The translations under genes were made by a program, and so were the position numbers. The notes beneath the pieces are model-generated. The model searched no databases, was not told where the DNA came from, and saw only the letters and a program-made list of their open reading frames with translations. Of a stretch of DNA of 64,000 nt, positions 40,276-48,609 are shown in pieces. The DNA comes from Microtetraspora malaysiensis (GTDB taxonomy: Bacteria > Actinomycetota > Actinomycetes > Streptosporangiales > Streptosporangiaceae). Every line of letters starts with the position of its first letter. Positions within the stretch are counted from its first letter, which is position 1. The stretch covers positions 1 to 64,000 of the forward strand of contig NZ_BBYJ01000016.1 of NCBI RefSeq assembly GCF_001528665.1, read 5' to 3'.

Positions 40276-41465
40276 GGATCGTGTTCAGGGCGGCCACCGT
40301 GATCACGGACGTGCTCGCCGACGAAGCCGTCGACGACGCGACCGTCCTGGTGGAAGACGACCGGATCGTCTGGGTCGGGCCGACCGTCGACGCGCCGGCC
40401 GACGAGGCGGCCGCGGTCGTGGACCTCGGCCGGCGCGTCCTGTTTCCCGGACTGATGGACGCGCACGTGCACCTGGCCTTCGACGCGGGGAACGACCCGG
40501 TGGCGAGCATGCTCGCCAGGGACGAGCAGGCGCGGCTCGACGGGATGCGGCTGTCCGCGCGGCAGCTGGTGGAGAGCGGAGTCACCTTCGCCAGGGACCT
40601 CGGGGCGCCGCGCGGACTCTCCGCGCGGATCCGCGATGAGATCCGGAGCGGGACGACGCCGGGCCCTCGCCTGATGGTCGCCGGCCGGCCGCTGACCCGG
40701 CCCAACGGGCACTGCTGGTTCATGGGTAACGAGGTCGACGGGCCCGAGCGTGCTCGGGCCGCCGTGCAGGAGGAGATCGAGTCCGGGGCCGACCTCGTCA
40801 AAGTCATGGTCACCGGCGGACGGATGACCCCCGGTACGGACCCGCTGCGGTTCGAGGTGTCCGAGGCGGCCCTCGCGGCGATCGTCGACGAGGCACACCG
40901 GAACGGGGTCACCGTCGCCGCGCACGCCCTGTCGACGGTGGGCGTCCGGGCGGCCGCCGCCGCTGGGGTCGACTCGATCGAGCACGCGACGTTCATCTCC
41001 TCCGAGGGCGGGGACGGCTACGACGCGACCGTGGTCCGCGACCTGGTGAGCGCCGGGACCGGGGTCTGCCCGACGCTGGGGCTCGCGGGCGCGCACACCC
41101 ATCCCATCTCCCTCGACGTCAGGGGCGGCTGGGTGGCCCAGCTCCACGCCGCGGGGGTGCCGATCCTCGCCGGGACCGACTCGGGCATCCCCCGCCACCC
41201 GCACGTCGGCGGGGTCGTCGACGGCCTGCGCGGCCTCGTCGCCTCGGGCCTGTCCGTACGGCAGGCGCTGGCGGCGGCCACGGAAGCCGGGATGCGCGCC
41301 GCCGGGCTGGAGAAGGCGGGCGCGGTCAAGCCGGGATACCTGGCCGACCTGATCGCGGTCGACGCCGACCCGCGGTCCGGCGTCGACGCGCTGCTGGACC
41401 CCCCGTTCGTCGCTGTGGGCGGTCGCGTCGTCAAGGACGTCATCGGCTGCGCCGCCGTCGGGTAA
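40272..41465 (+). CDS. Amidohydrolase family metal-dependent hydrolase
   Basis: A 397-residue TIM-barrel hydrolase. HxH metal ligands lie in LMDAHVHLAF (about 59-68), followed by LVKVMVTGG (bridging Lys), VAAHA, IEHATF and the late Asp in ILAGTDSG. This pattern fits imidazolonepropionase/prolidase-like amidohydrolases. The ATG overlaps the IclR stop (ATGA). With the ABC transporter and PLP enzyme it suggests breakdown of an amide or cyclic amino-acid derivative. Confidence 0.85.
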   Translation: MRIVFRAATVITDVLADEAVDDATVLVEDDRIVWVGPTVDAPADEAAAVVDLGRRVLFPGLMDAHVHLAFDAGNDPVASMLARDEQARLDGMRLSARQLVESGVTFARDLGAPRGLSARIRDEIRSGTTPGPRLMVAGRPLTRPNGHCWFMGNEVDGPERARAAVQEEIESGADLVKVMVTGGRMTPGTDPLRFEVSEAALAAIVDEAHRNGVTVAAHALSTVGVRAAAAAGVDSIEHATFISSEGGDGYDATVVRDLVSAGTGVCPTLGLAGAHTHPISLDVRGGWVAQLHAAGVPILAGTDSGIPRHPHVGGVVDGLRGLVASGLSVRQALAAATEAGMRAAGLEKAGAVKPGYLADLIAVDADPRSGVDALLDPPFVAVGGRVVKDVIGCAAVG

Positions 41466-41546
41466 GCGCCGCCCGGCCACGACTCCGAGCGGGAGGCGCC
41501 CGGCGGGGGATCACGCGGGCCGGCTCGCGGCCGCGGAGGATGCGCG

Positions 41547-41709
41547 TCAGCCCGCCGTCGTGTCTGTGGTCACCTTCTTCTCCTCGCCCGAGGGCAGCTT
41601 GATGTAGGCGTTGGCCGTGACGGGGGTTGTTCATGCCGAAGAGCATGTCGGTGTACAGGGGCGGCATGGTGGCGTTGTAGCTGGTGCAGTCGGTAGCCCG
41701 TTTGTGGAT
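41547..41709 (-). pseudogene. Frameshifted C-terminal fragment of an unknown gene
   Basis: The minus strand encodes CTSYNATMPPLYTDMLFG and MNNP in one frame; after a run of five C the sense-like sequence continues in another frame as VTANAYIKLPSGEEKKVTT to a TGA at 41547. One extra C would explain the break. No start exists; it abuts the TetR stop. The family is not recognised. Confidence 0.4.
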
Positions 41710-42303
41710 CTAGCCCGAGCGGACGATGGGGTTGAGTGCTTCGATGAGTTTCCGGGTCGACGTCTTCTTCAGGTCCGCCTCCAGGACGTTCTGCATCAAG
41801 AACGTGCCCATGCTCATCGCCACCAGCGCACTCGCTGCGGCCCGTGCCGAGGCGTCGTCGAGCTGGGCCCATCGGCGGGTGAAACCGCTCAGGACGTCGA
41901 GGAGTTCGCTCATATAGCGGCGCTGGGACTCGTGGACGCGGGGGTTGCGGACGACCTCGCACCACACCTGAAGCATGAGCGCGGCGCTGGGTAGGGGTGG
42001 GCTGTCGACCAGTAGCGTGTCGTGGATCAAATCGATGACCTCGGCCGGTTGCGGCACTGGGTTTGCGTCGAGCGCCGCACGCAACACGTGGAGCACCGGG
42101 ACCATCACAGTGTCGGCCAGTTCCTCGATGAGTTCCTCCTTGCTGGCGAAGTAGCGGTAGACCCCACCCGCAGACATCCCAGCCTGGCTGCAGATATCCG
42201 GCATCGACGTGGCGTGGAAGCCTTTGGCCGCGAAGCAGTGAGCGGCGGCGTCAAGGATCGACGCACGTCGTTGGGCGAGGTACTCGGGCGTGACCTGGGG
42301 CAT
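41710..42303 (-). CDS. TetR family transcriptional regulator
   Basis: A 197-residue repressor. The N-terminal HTH (ILDAAAHCFAAKGFHATSMPDICSQAGMSAGGVYRYFASKEELI core) is classic TetR; the C-terminal half is the ligand domain with a helical dimerisation end. It is divergent from the SDR/monooxygenase pair across 99 bp containing two inverted-repeat half sites, so it probably represses that pair and itself. The ligand is unknown. Confidence 0.88.
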   Translation of the reverse strand: MPQVTPEYLAQRRASILDAAAHCFAAKGFHATSMPDICSQAGMSAGGVYRYFASKEELIEELADTVMVPVLHVLRAALDANPVPQPAEVIDLIHDTLLVDSPPLPSAALMLQVWCEVVRNPRVHESQRRYMSELLDVLSGFTRRWAQLDDASARAAASALVAMSMGTFLMQNVLEADLKKTSTRKLIEALNPIVRSG

Positions 42304-42316
42304 ACCCCAATATAGA

Positions 42317-42380
42317 ACGATCTTTCGCCTTGACGCGTGTGCTGGTGGCGAGTATCAATTAAAGCGAAAGATCATTCGTT
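42317..42380. promoter_or_regulatory. Putative TetR operators in the divergent promoter region
   Basis: ACGATCTTTCGC (42317-42328) and GCGAAAGATCATTCGTT (42364-42380) are inverted versions of one motif, 36 bp apart. Each lies near one of the divergent starts. The matching GCGAAAGATC halves suggest two binding sites for the TetR protein. Confidence 0.6.
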
Positions 42381-42402
42381 TTATCGGGTGAGGAGCTTGA
42401 CC

Positions 42403-43152
42403 ATGACTGCGGACAACACCGGTCGGGTGGCCCTGATCACGGGTGGTGGCACCGGCATCGGCCGCGCGACGGCCATCCAGCTCGCCGACGCGGGCTGGCA
42501 GGTGATCGTTGCCGGGCGTCGGGAAGCACCACTCGCCGATCTCGCCGCCGAGCATCCGGCGATCAGCTACCAGGTCGTGGACGTCGCCGATGACACCCAG
42601 GCCCGCCGGCTCGTCGACTCGGCCATCGACACGCACGGCCGACTCGACGCGCTGATCAACAACGCTGGCGCACTCAACCCCATATCGACCACCAACCCCA
42701 CCCACGACGCCTTGAACCACTTGTTCTCGATCAACGTCTTCGGGCCGTCCTATCTGGTCGGCGCCGCGGTCAAGCACCTGTCGGTCTCCGGCGGCAGCAT
42801 CGTGAACGTCAGCAGCGCGGTCGCGCAGCGTCCCCAGTCACGGTCAGTCTTCTATGGTGCGTCCAAGGCCGCCCTGGACTACCTGACTCGGTCATGGGCA
42901 GGCGAGCTGGCCGGCCAGGGCATCCGCGTCAACGCGGTCGCTCCCGGACCCACCGACACCCCGATCCTTTCGACAGTGCTACCGCCGGACAAGGTTGCCG
43001 AGATCGCCGCGCTGGAGGCGGCGTCGCTCCCGCTCAAGCGGCGCGGCACCGCGGACGAAGTCGCCCGTTGGATCGTCGCGCTCGTCGACCCCGCTGCGGA
43101 GTGGGTCACTGGCCAGGTGATCGCGATCGACGGCGGGATGGCGATCGCATGA
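42403..43152 (+). CDS. SDR family oxidoreductase
   Basis: A 249-residue short-chain dehydrogenase from ATG 42403 (GAGGAG upstream). It has the cofactor loop GGGTGIGRA, NNAG, catalytic SSAVAQRPQ with YGASK (Ser, Tyr, Lys), APGPTDTPI and the C-terminal GQVIAIDGG. Its stop overlaps the ATG of the flavin monooxygenase, forming a two-gene unit under the divergent TetR regulator. Substrate unknown. Confidence 0.88.
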   Translation: MTADNTGRVALITGGGTGIGRATAIQLADAGWQVIVAGRREAPLADLAAEHPAISYQVVDVADDTQARRLVDSAIDTHGRLDALINNAGALNPISTTNPTHDALNHLFSINVFGPSYLVGAAVKHLSVSGGSIVNVSSAVAQRPQSRSVFYGASKAALDYLTRSWAGELAGQGIRVNAVAPGPTDTPILSTVLPPDKVAEIAALEAASLPLKRRGTADEVARWIVALVDPAAEWVTGQVIAIDGGMAIA

Positions 43153-44213
43153 CCCGCCGCGTCCTGATCATCGGAGCTGGACTCACCGGTCTGGCCTTGG
43201 CCAACGGGCTCCGCCGCGCCGGCGACATCGAGGTCACCGTCGTCGAGCAGGCGCCGGTCATCACCGAAGCCGGCTGGGCGATCAGCCTGACCGACAGGCA
43301 TCTCGAAGCCCTGCGGCACCTGGGCTTGGTGCTGCGGGATCTGACCGCGGATCCGCTCGCCCGAACCATCATGTTCGACCCGAACACCTCCGTCCCGGTC
43401 CGAATCACCGCCATGGACGGGGTCGTGACGACCCGTTCCGAGCTGCAGCTGTGGCTCTGGGGACCCGTCGGCGACCTGGTGCGCACCGGGATCACAGCGG
43501 TCACGATCAACGACAGTGGCCCGCACGTCGAGGTCGCGTTCAGCGACGGCACCAGCGGCGAGTTCGACGCGGTCGTCGGCGCCGACGGCATCAACTCCTG
43601 GACCCGGCGCACCGTCTTCGGCGGTCCGGATCCCACCTACGCGGGCAGTGCCGTGGTGCGCTTCCAAGTCCCTAACACCGGTGGCCTCGACCTCGCCGCC
43701 ATGACCAGTGATGGCCGTCTGGGCCTTTTCGTCCTGAACGGTGGCACGACACTGCACGGCGTCGTGTTCCTGCCCGGTGAACCGGACAACAACCGCGACC
43801 GCACGCTCACCGAACTGGCCGAGGGTTACGGCGACCTACGGGGTCCGCTGGCCAGTCTCGTCAAGGCCATGCGCACCGAGCCCGTCGGTTTCTACGCCAA
43901 CATCAACCAAGTCGTGACCGATAAGTGGGCCGCCGGCCGGATCGCGCTCGCAGGCGACGCAGCGCACGCCATGAGTCCACGACTGGGCCAGGGCGCGGGA
44001 GTGGGCCTACAAGATGCCGCTGTACTTTCCGAACTGCTCACGTTGCCTGACCTTCCGGCTCCGGTCGCGCTCGCCGGATATGCCGGAATCCGCCGGCCAG
44101 CAGCGCAACTGGTCCAGCAACGCTCGCACGCCGCCACGCTGCGGATCGGTCAGGCCGGTGCCGCACTCGAACTCCACACTCTGGCGAACTCGGGAGCGGC
44201 CGGATCGGGGTGA
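43149..44213 (+). CDS. FAD-dependent monooxygenase
   Basis: A 354-residue class A flavoprotein: N-terminal LIIGAGLTGLALANGLRRAG, DG motif VGADGINSWTRR and GD motif IALAGDAAHAMSPRLGQGAGVGLQDA. These are hallmarks of TetX-like/PHBH-like hydroxylases. Together with the SDR and the TetR it could modify a xenobiotic or antibiotic; a TetX-like drug-inactivating role is possible but unproven. It starts at ATG 43149, overlapping the SDR stop. Confidence 0.85.
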   Translation: MTRRVLIIGAGLTGLALANGLRRAGDIEVTVVEQAPVITEAGWAISLTDRHLEALRHLGLVLRDLTADPLARTIMFDPNTSVPVRITAMDGVVTTRSELQLWLWGPVGDLVRTGITAVTINDSGPHVEVAFSDGTSGEFDAVVGADGINSWTRRTVFGGPDPTYAGSAVVRFQVPNTGGLDLAAMTSDGRLGLFVLNGGTTLHGVVFLPGEPDNNRDRTLTELAEGYGDLRGPLASLVKAMRTEPVGFYANINQVVTDKWAAGRIALAGDAAHAMSPRLGQGAGVGLQDAAVLSELLTLPDLPAPVALAGYAGIRRPAAQLVQQRSHAATLRIGQAGAALELHTLANSGAAGSG

Positions 44214-44289
44214 GAGCCGGACGCACCCGTTCCTTGAGCTGGAACCTACGCCTTGGTGCCGACGACGAACCCGTGCTCGTAGCGGAAGG

Positions 44290-44427
44290 GCTGTTGACAT
44301 CAAGATCGTTCAGTGAACTCAACTGTCCGCGTAATTTGCGCAGCCGGTCGGCGAATTCGACGACGGGGCCCTCTCCCGGATTCGGGTTGCGCGCCACCAG
44401 TCCTCCCTCGCTCGCCTGTCTCACCAT
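44290..44427 (-). pseudogene. Truncated N-terminus of an XRE/HTH-type regulator
   Basis: The minus strand starts ATG 44427 and reads GEGPVVEFADRLRKLRGQL, the usual opening of actinomycete XRE-type regulators that continue into a helix-turn-helix. Here the expected HTH is missing; the frame runs into the 3' end of the flavin monooxygenase on the other strand. It is likely a 5' gene fragment left by a deletion beside att scar 2. Confidence 0.45.
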
Positions 44428-44729
44428 TGTTCGGCAACGTTAATGAACATCTGGATGACCTGGGATAACGAATTTCGATCAGGAGGGTCGGCCGGGGGGT
44501 CGGAACCGGCCACGGCCCCCTGACCGCTGGGACACCGAGTCCGCACGTCAGCAGTGCCAAGGAGATCGGTCGGTGTATTCCCGGTTCGGTTACTCGGTGG
44601 TTGCTCGGACGCTGCGGAACGGGGCATCATGGGCCGGTATTGAGCGACGGTCAAAGCAGGCGACAGCCGTACAAACGGCATCAAATGGCGCGGTGTGGTA
44701 GCGGTCGGCGCAGTGCGGCAGGGTGAACC

Positions 44730-44776
44730 GCTGACTTTCAATCAGCGGGTCCGGGATTCGAGCCCCTGGCGGTGCG
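44730..44776 (+). repeat. Degenerate tRNA-Lys 3' fragment, att scar 2
   Basis: Same layout as scar 1, but the anticodon loop reads CTTTCAA instead of CTCTTAA and the T stem has an A-C mismatch (CGGGA/CCCTG). The acceptor strand is GCGGTGC. It cannot make a tRNA; the 5' half is absent. It matches scar 1 at most positions. Confidence 0.8.
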
Positions 44777-44782
44777 CCTGTC

Positions 44783-44817
44783 GAAAGCCCAGGTCAGCGT
44801 CACTGATCTGGGCTTTC
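44783..44817 (+). terminator. Hairpin terminator after att scar 2
   Basis: GAAAGCCCAGGTCAG pairs with CTGATCTGGGCTTTC (15 bp with one G-U) around CGTCA, followed by TTTATTT, a good intrinsic terminator. Confidence 0.85.
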
Positions 44818-45107
44818 TTTATTTAGTGATCAACTCGCCGATGCCCCACACCCCGTGTACCGCACGAATTCAAGGGGGCGGAGCAACGCTGCTTGCCTGA
44901 TCATTGGAGGCTTCGGCCGGGGGTCTCCTGCGCAAAGGCATCGAGAGCGGGCTCCGGCCCCTTGAGGCGACGGCCACGCTCCCCGGCGGCCCGAGATCGT
45001 CGAAGATCGGTGTCGATGGGCTGCCGGTATATGTCTCGAGACTCTTGATCAGCGCCTTCGCCTGGCTATCCCGTACCGAACGCACCAACTATGGAAGATT
45101 GGCACGA

Positions 45108-45665
45108 ATGCTCAGTCACCTGGAATTTCGCCCTGTCACGGAAGCAGACCTGGACGCCTTCGATCTCGCCTTCCAGAGCGAGAGCGGCGCGACCCCGTAC
45201 CAGTGGTTCGGATTCACCCCGACGACGGCACTGCGGGAGGCCCTGCGCACCCGCGGGCTTCTGGCGGGAGCGGACAACATGCTCGCCGTCACGGTGAACG
45301 GGAAACTCGCCGGACGGGTGGAGTGGCTGGAGCGGCGCTGGGGGCGCCGTGACACGTCGCTGTGCTGGGAGATCGCGATCGGCCTGCTGCCGGACTCGCG
45401 AGGTCGAGGCATCGGCACCTGGGCCCAGCGGGAACTCGTTCGATACCTGTTCACGCACACCAGGGTGGAACGCGTCCAGGCGACCACCGATCCGGAGAAC
45501 AGGGCGGAGGTCCGCTGCCTGGAGAAGATCGGATTCCGGCTGGAGGGCATCGTCCGGCGCGCCCAATGGCGGGGAGGGCGCTGGCACGACCAGCTCCTCT
45601 TCTCCATCCTGCGTGACGAGTTCGACCAGAAGACAGCGGGTTTCTCGGCCGGAGCTACGCCGTGA
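45108..45665 (+). CDS. GNAT family N-acetyltransferase
   Basis: A 185-residue RimJ/RimL-like acetyltransferase from ATG 45108 (GGAAG upstream). FRPVTEADLDAFDLAF opens the domain; GLLPDSRGRGIGTWAQREL is the acetyl-CoA loop; TTDPENRAEVRCLEKIGFRLEGIVR is the motif B region. It probably N-acetylates a small amine, peptide or protein. It is the first gene after att scar 2. The 240 bp before it show no other gene. Confidence 0.85.
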   Translation: MLSHLEFRPVTEADLDAFDLAFQSESGATPYQWFGFTPTTALREALRTRGLLAGADNMLAVTVNGKLAGRVEWLERRWGRRDTSLCWEIAIGLLPDSRGRGIGTWAQRELVRYLFTHTRVERVQATTDPENRAEVRCLEKIGFRLEGIVRRAQWRGGRWHDQLLFSILRDEFDQKTAGFSAGATP

Positions 45666-45970
45666 GCGTTTCGGCCCCGAGCCTCATCTGAGCGCGGCGG
45701 GATGCGAGGGACACTCCGACGCACGCCGGTTCGTCGCATCGCACGTGATCACTGTGTGGGAAGCGGCCTGCGGTCGTCGACCCTCGCCCTTCACCTCAAT
45801 CGCCTGCGTTTGGCGGATCGGGCCGGGTCTGGACTTGTCGGGCGCTATAGGACCTCTTGACCCTTTCTTTGCCTGCCTGATACTAATCGCGAACCTGTCC
45901 CCGCCTTCGTGATCCGACAGGCGGGGACGCCACGCGGACCTCTGTGTCCGCCAGTACCAGGAGGTTCTCC
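45666..45970. other. 305-bp stretch without a gene
   Basis: I see no coding frame with actinomycete codon bias and no RNA structure. It must contain the promoter of the secreted peptidase, whose ribosome-binding site AGGAGG is at 45965 or just before, 6 nt ahead of the GTG. Confidence 0.5.
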
Positions 45971-48247
45971 GTGAGGAGTTCGCTCAATCACCCCCCACTC
46001 CTCAGACGACTTACCATCGCCGGCGGCCTGGCTGCGGCACTGGCCTTCGGGACCGTGTCCGCCGCCGTCGGTGGCGTTCAGGCTCAGGGCGCGTCCGGCG
46101 CGTCCGGCGCTTCCAGCGCGGACGTGTCGGCCGACGCGCCCGCTGCGAAGAACGCGTCGCTGACGGGCTATGACCGCGAGATCGTCGACCAGTTCGACTC
46201 GGCCAACTCCGTCAGCCATATCCGGCACCTGGCCGTGGACATCGGCCCCCGGCTGAACGGCACCCCGCAGGAGAGGGAGGGCGCGGAGTACATCGGCGGC
46301 CTCCTCAAGTCCTACGGCTTCGAGGTGACCTACCAGCAGTGGGGCCCGGTCTCGACCAAGCAAGTAGCGAAGGTCACGTCCCCGAACGCCGACCTGCCCG
46401 GTGGACCGAACTGGCAGATGTACGCCTCCGCCAGCGGCAAGTTCACCGGCGACGCCGGCGTGGAAGGGCCCGTCGTCTACGCCGGGACCGGCCAGTCCGC
46501 GGCGGACTTCCCCGCCGACACCGCGGGCAAGATCGTGCTGATGGACTACAACAGCACCGCCTCGATCCGGAACACCGCGGTGGCCAACGCGGCGGACCGG
46601 GGGGCGAGCGCGGTCATCCTGGCCTACCCGACCGGCAACTCCGCGCCGCCGTCGTTCACTCTCACCACGTCCCAGCCCGGGATCCCGGTGATCGGTGGCG
46701 GCAGCGCGCACTACACCTGGATCAGGGGTCTCCTGGACAAGGGCCCGTTGACGCTGCGGATCGCGACGAACCAGTACGCGAACCCGATGGGCACCAACGT
46801 GATCGGCATCCGGCACGCGGTCGGGGACCCGACCGGCACCACCGCGCCGATCGTCATGGTCGGTGCGCACATCGACTCGGTGCTGGGCGCGCCCGGTGCT
46901 CACGACGACGCTTCGGGCAACGGCGTCTCCCTGGAGGTCGCCCGGGTGCTCAGCCAGTATCCGCTGGACAAGGAACTGCGGATCGGCGGTTTCGGCGGTG
47001 AGGAGGGCGGCCTGCTCGGCGCGCGGGCGTACGTCAACACGCTGACCGCGGCGGAGAAGGCCCGGTTCGTCGGCGAGTGGCAGATGGACATGGTCGGTAC
47101 GCCGTACGAGCCGGCCCGGCTGTGGGCGCTGACCCCGAACGGCCAGTCGAACTTCGTGGTCCAGGAGGCGTACGACGCGGCCGCGCGCGCCGGGTTCGAC
47201 GGACTGCGCAACTGCAGGCTCGGGCAGAGCGACCACCAGGCGTTCTACGACGTGGGCATCCCGTCGTCGCTGTTCATCTGGCTCGACTACCGGCCGCCGG
47301 CCCCGCCGGCTGTCTGCGGTCCGACCGGCGGGACGTACGTCACGGAGCCGGAGTACCACAAGCCCACGGACACGATGGACAACATCAGCCCCGAGCGGCT
47401 GCAGATCACCCTTGATGTCGTGGGCGGTGCGGTGGCGCACAACGCGCTGAACGCGGTGACGGTGTCCGCGACCTCGGACGCCGACCAGCCGGTGGCGGGC
47501 GCGCCGGTGCGGGCCGACTGCGGCAACGGCCCGCGCGACCTGGGCACGACCGGGGCCGACGGCCGGCTGCAGGCGGTGCTCCCGCATGCCACCTGCGACT
47601 TCACCACCACCGTCGAGGGCCGGACGGCGACCGAGCGCGCCGTGTCGATCGCCGGTGACCGAGCCGTGAAGATGACCGTCGATTTCACCAAGCCGACGAT
47701 CTCCCTCACCACGCCCGCCGATGGCGCGGTCTTCACTCTCGGGACGGCGGCGACCGCGTCGTACCGGTGCGATGACACCCTGTCCGGGGTGGCCACGTGC
47801 ACCGGCACCGTGCCCGACGGCAGTCCGCTCGACACCTCCGCCGTCGGCTTCCACGAGTTCACCGTGAAGGCCGCCGACAACGCGGGCAACGTCGCCGACC
47901 AGAAGGCGACCTACCAGGTCGTCTACCCCTGGCAGGCCTACTTCCCCGAGACGATGGACGGCAAGGCCGGCAGCGCCGTGCCGATCAAGTTCGGCCTCGG
48001 CGGTGACCGTGGCACCGATGTGATCGCGTCCGGCTACCCGGTCTCCCGGCCGGTGACCTGCGACACCGGGAAGGCGACCGGTCCGGCCGAGCCGACCAGC
48101 GGTCCCGGGAACTCCAAGCTCGGCTACGACGACGGCCAGTACAACTACGTGTGGAAGACCGACCGCGGTTGGTCCGACTCCTGCCGCCAGTTCGAACTGA
48201 AGCTCGATGACGGCAGCAGCCACCTCACGACCATCAGGCTGAAGTAG
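45971..48247 (+). CDS. Secreted M28 family metallopeptidase with PA domain
   Basis: A 758-residue exported protein. GTG 45971 was chosen because AGGAGG lies 6 nt before it and a signal peptide follows (LLRRLTIAGGLAAALAFGTV, Ala-rich cleavage region). A PA domain inserts at about 140-250. The M28 zinc site shows VGAHIDSV, HDDASGNG, GGEEGGLLGA, MDMVG and EYHKPTDTMDN. C-terminal about 280 residues contain Ig-like modules and an end domain with VPIKFGLGGDRG (PxKF type). It likely acts as an extracellular aminopeptidase. It sits between att scars 2 and 3. Confidence 0.9.
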   Translation: MRSSLNHPPLLRRLTIAGGLAAALAFGTVSAAVGGVQAQGASGASGASSADVSADAPAAKNASLTGYDREIVDQFDSANSVSHIRHLAVDIGPRLNGTPQEREGAEYIGGLLKSYGFEVTYQQWGPVSTKQVAKVTSPNADLPGGPNWQMYASASGKFTGDAGVEGPVVYAGTGQSAADFPADTAGKIVLMDYNSTASIRNTAVANAADRGASAVILAYPTGNSAPPSFTLTTSQPGIPVIGGGSAHYTWIRGLLDKGPLTLRIATNQYANPMGTNVIGIRHAVGDPTGTTAPIVMVGAHIDSVLGAPGAHDDASGNGVSLEVARVLSQYPLDKELRIGGFGGEEGGLLGARAYVNTLTAAEKARFVGEWQMDMVGTPYEPARLWALTPNGQSNFVVQEAYDAAARAGFDGLRNCRLGQSDHQAFYDVGIPSSLFIWLDYRPPAPPAVCGPTGGTYVTEPEYHKPTDTMDNISPERLQITLDVVGGAVAHNALNAVTVSATSDADQPVAGAPVRADCGNGPRDLGTTGADGRLQAVLPHATCDFTTTVEGRTATERAVSIAGDRAVKMTVDFTKPTISLTTPADGAVFTLGTAATASYRCDDTLSGVATCTGTVPDGSPLDTSAVGFHEFTVKAADNAGNVADQKATYQVVYPWQAYFPETMDGKAGSAVPIKFGLGGDRGTDVIASGYPVSRPVTCDTGKATGPAEPTSGPGNSKLGYDDGQYNYVWKTDRGWSDSCRQFELKLDDGSSHLTTIRLK

Positions 48248-48315
48248 GCGCGTGGTGGGGGAGCGGAGTGATCGGCCTCCGTTCCCCCACAGCTCCGCTG
48301 GCAGCCGGAAGAACC

Positions 48316-48359
48316 GCTGACTCTTAATTGGAGGCAGGGTTCGACCCCCTGGCGGCGCA
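48316..48359 (+). repeat. Degenerate tRNA-Lys 3' fragment, att scar 3
   Basis: GCTGACTCTTAA and the acceptor GGCGGCGCA are identical to scar 1; the part between is shortened and altered (TTGGAGGCAGGGTTCGACC, then CCCT). The anticodon stem cannot close. The shared AACCGCTGACTCTTAA before the break is probably the att core. It is the right-most scar; beyond it the gene content looks chromosomal. Confidence 0.75.
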
Positions 48360-48365
48360 CCTGTC

Positions 48366-48400
48366 GAAAGCCCAGGTCGGGCATCCCGGCCTGGGCTTTC
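48366..48400 (+). terminator. Hairpin terminator after att scar 3
   Basis: GAAAGCCCAGGTCGGG pairs with CCCGGCCTGGGCTTTC (16 bp, one G-U) around CAT. The lower stem is the same as in the other two scars. GTTATT follows. The rest of 48248-48609 has no gene. Confidence 0.85.
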
Positions 48401-48609
48401 GTTATTCGTTCCCTGCCATCGTGGGCCTGGCAGTTCTCGACCGACCAGTGACAGTTGACAATGGGGATTTCCGGTGGGTGGAAATCCCCTTTATGGAGGC
48501 TTCCTTTCGGGGCTCCGTCTACCTGTCCCTGATCTGATGATTACGGATCTTGAGATCGTCGTCCGGTCAAATCTCGATCTTTGGTGATTTTTCCGGCAAG
48601 ATCCGTTTC

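Larger units (their letters stand above)
44586..44858 (+). repeat. Long imperfect direct repeat, copy B (att region)
   Basis: It is colinear with 23156-23430. It begins with TTACTCG and TTGCTCG units (44586-44607), then GCGGAACGGGGCATCA, the tRNA fragment, hairpin and a CGCCGATGCCCCACA tail. Divergence from copy A is considerable, which implies an older or different element of the same integration specificity. The stretch 44428-44585 shows no gene. Confidence 0.65.

Noticed and set aside
45845-48223. A 792-codon antisense frame opposite the M28 peptidase
   Set aside because: Rich in Arg, Gly and Val repeats typical of antisense translation; the plus-strand peptidase has zinc ligands and a ribosome-binding site.
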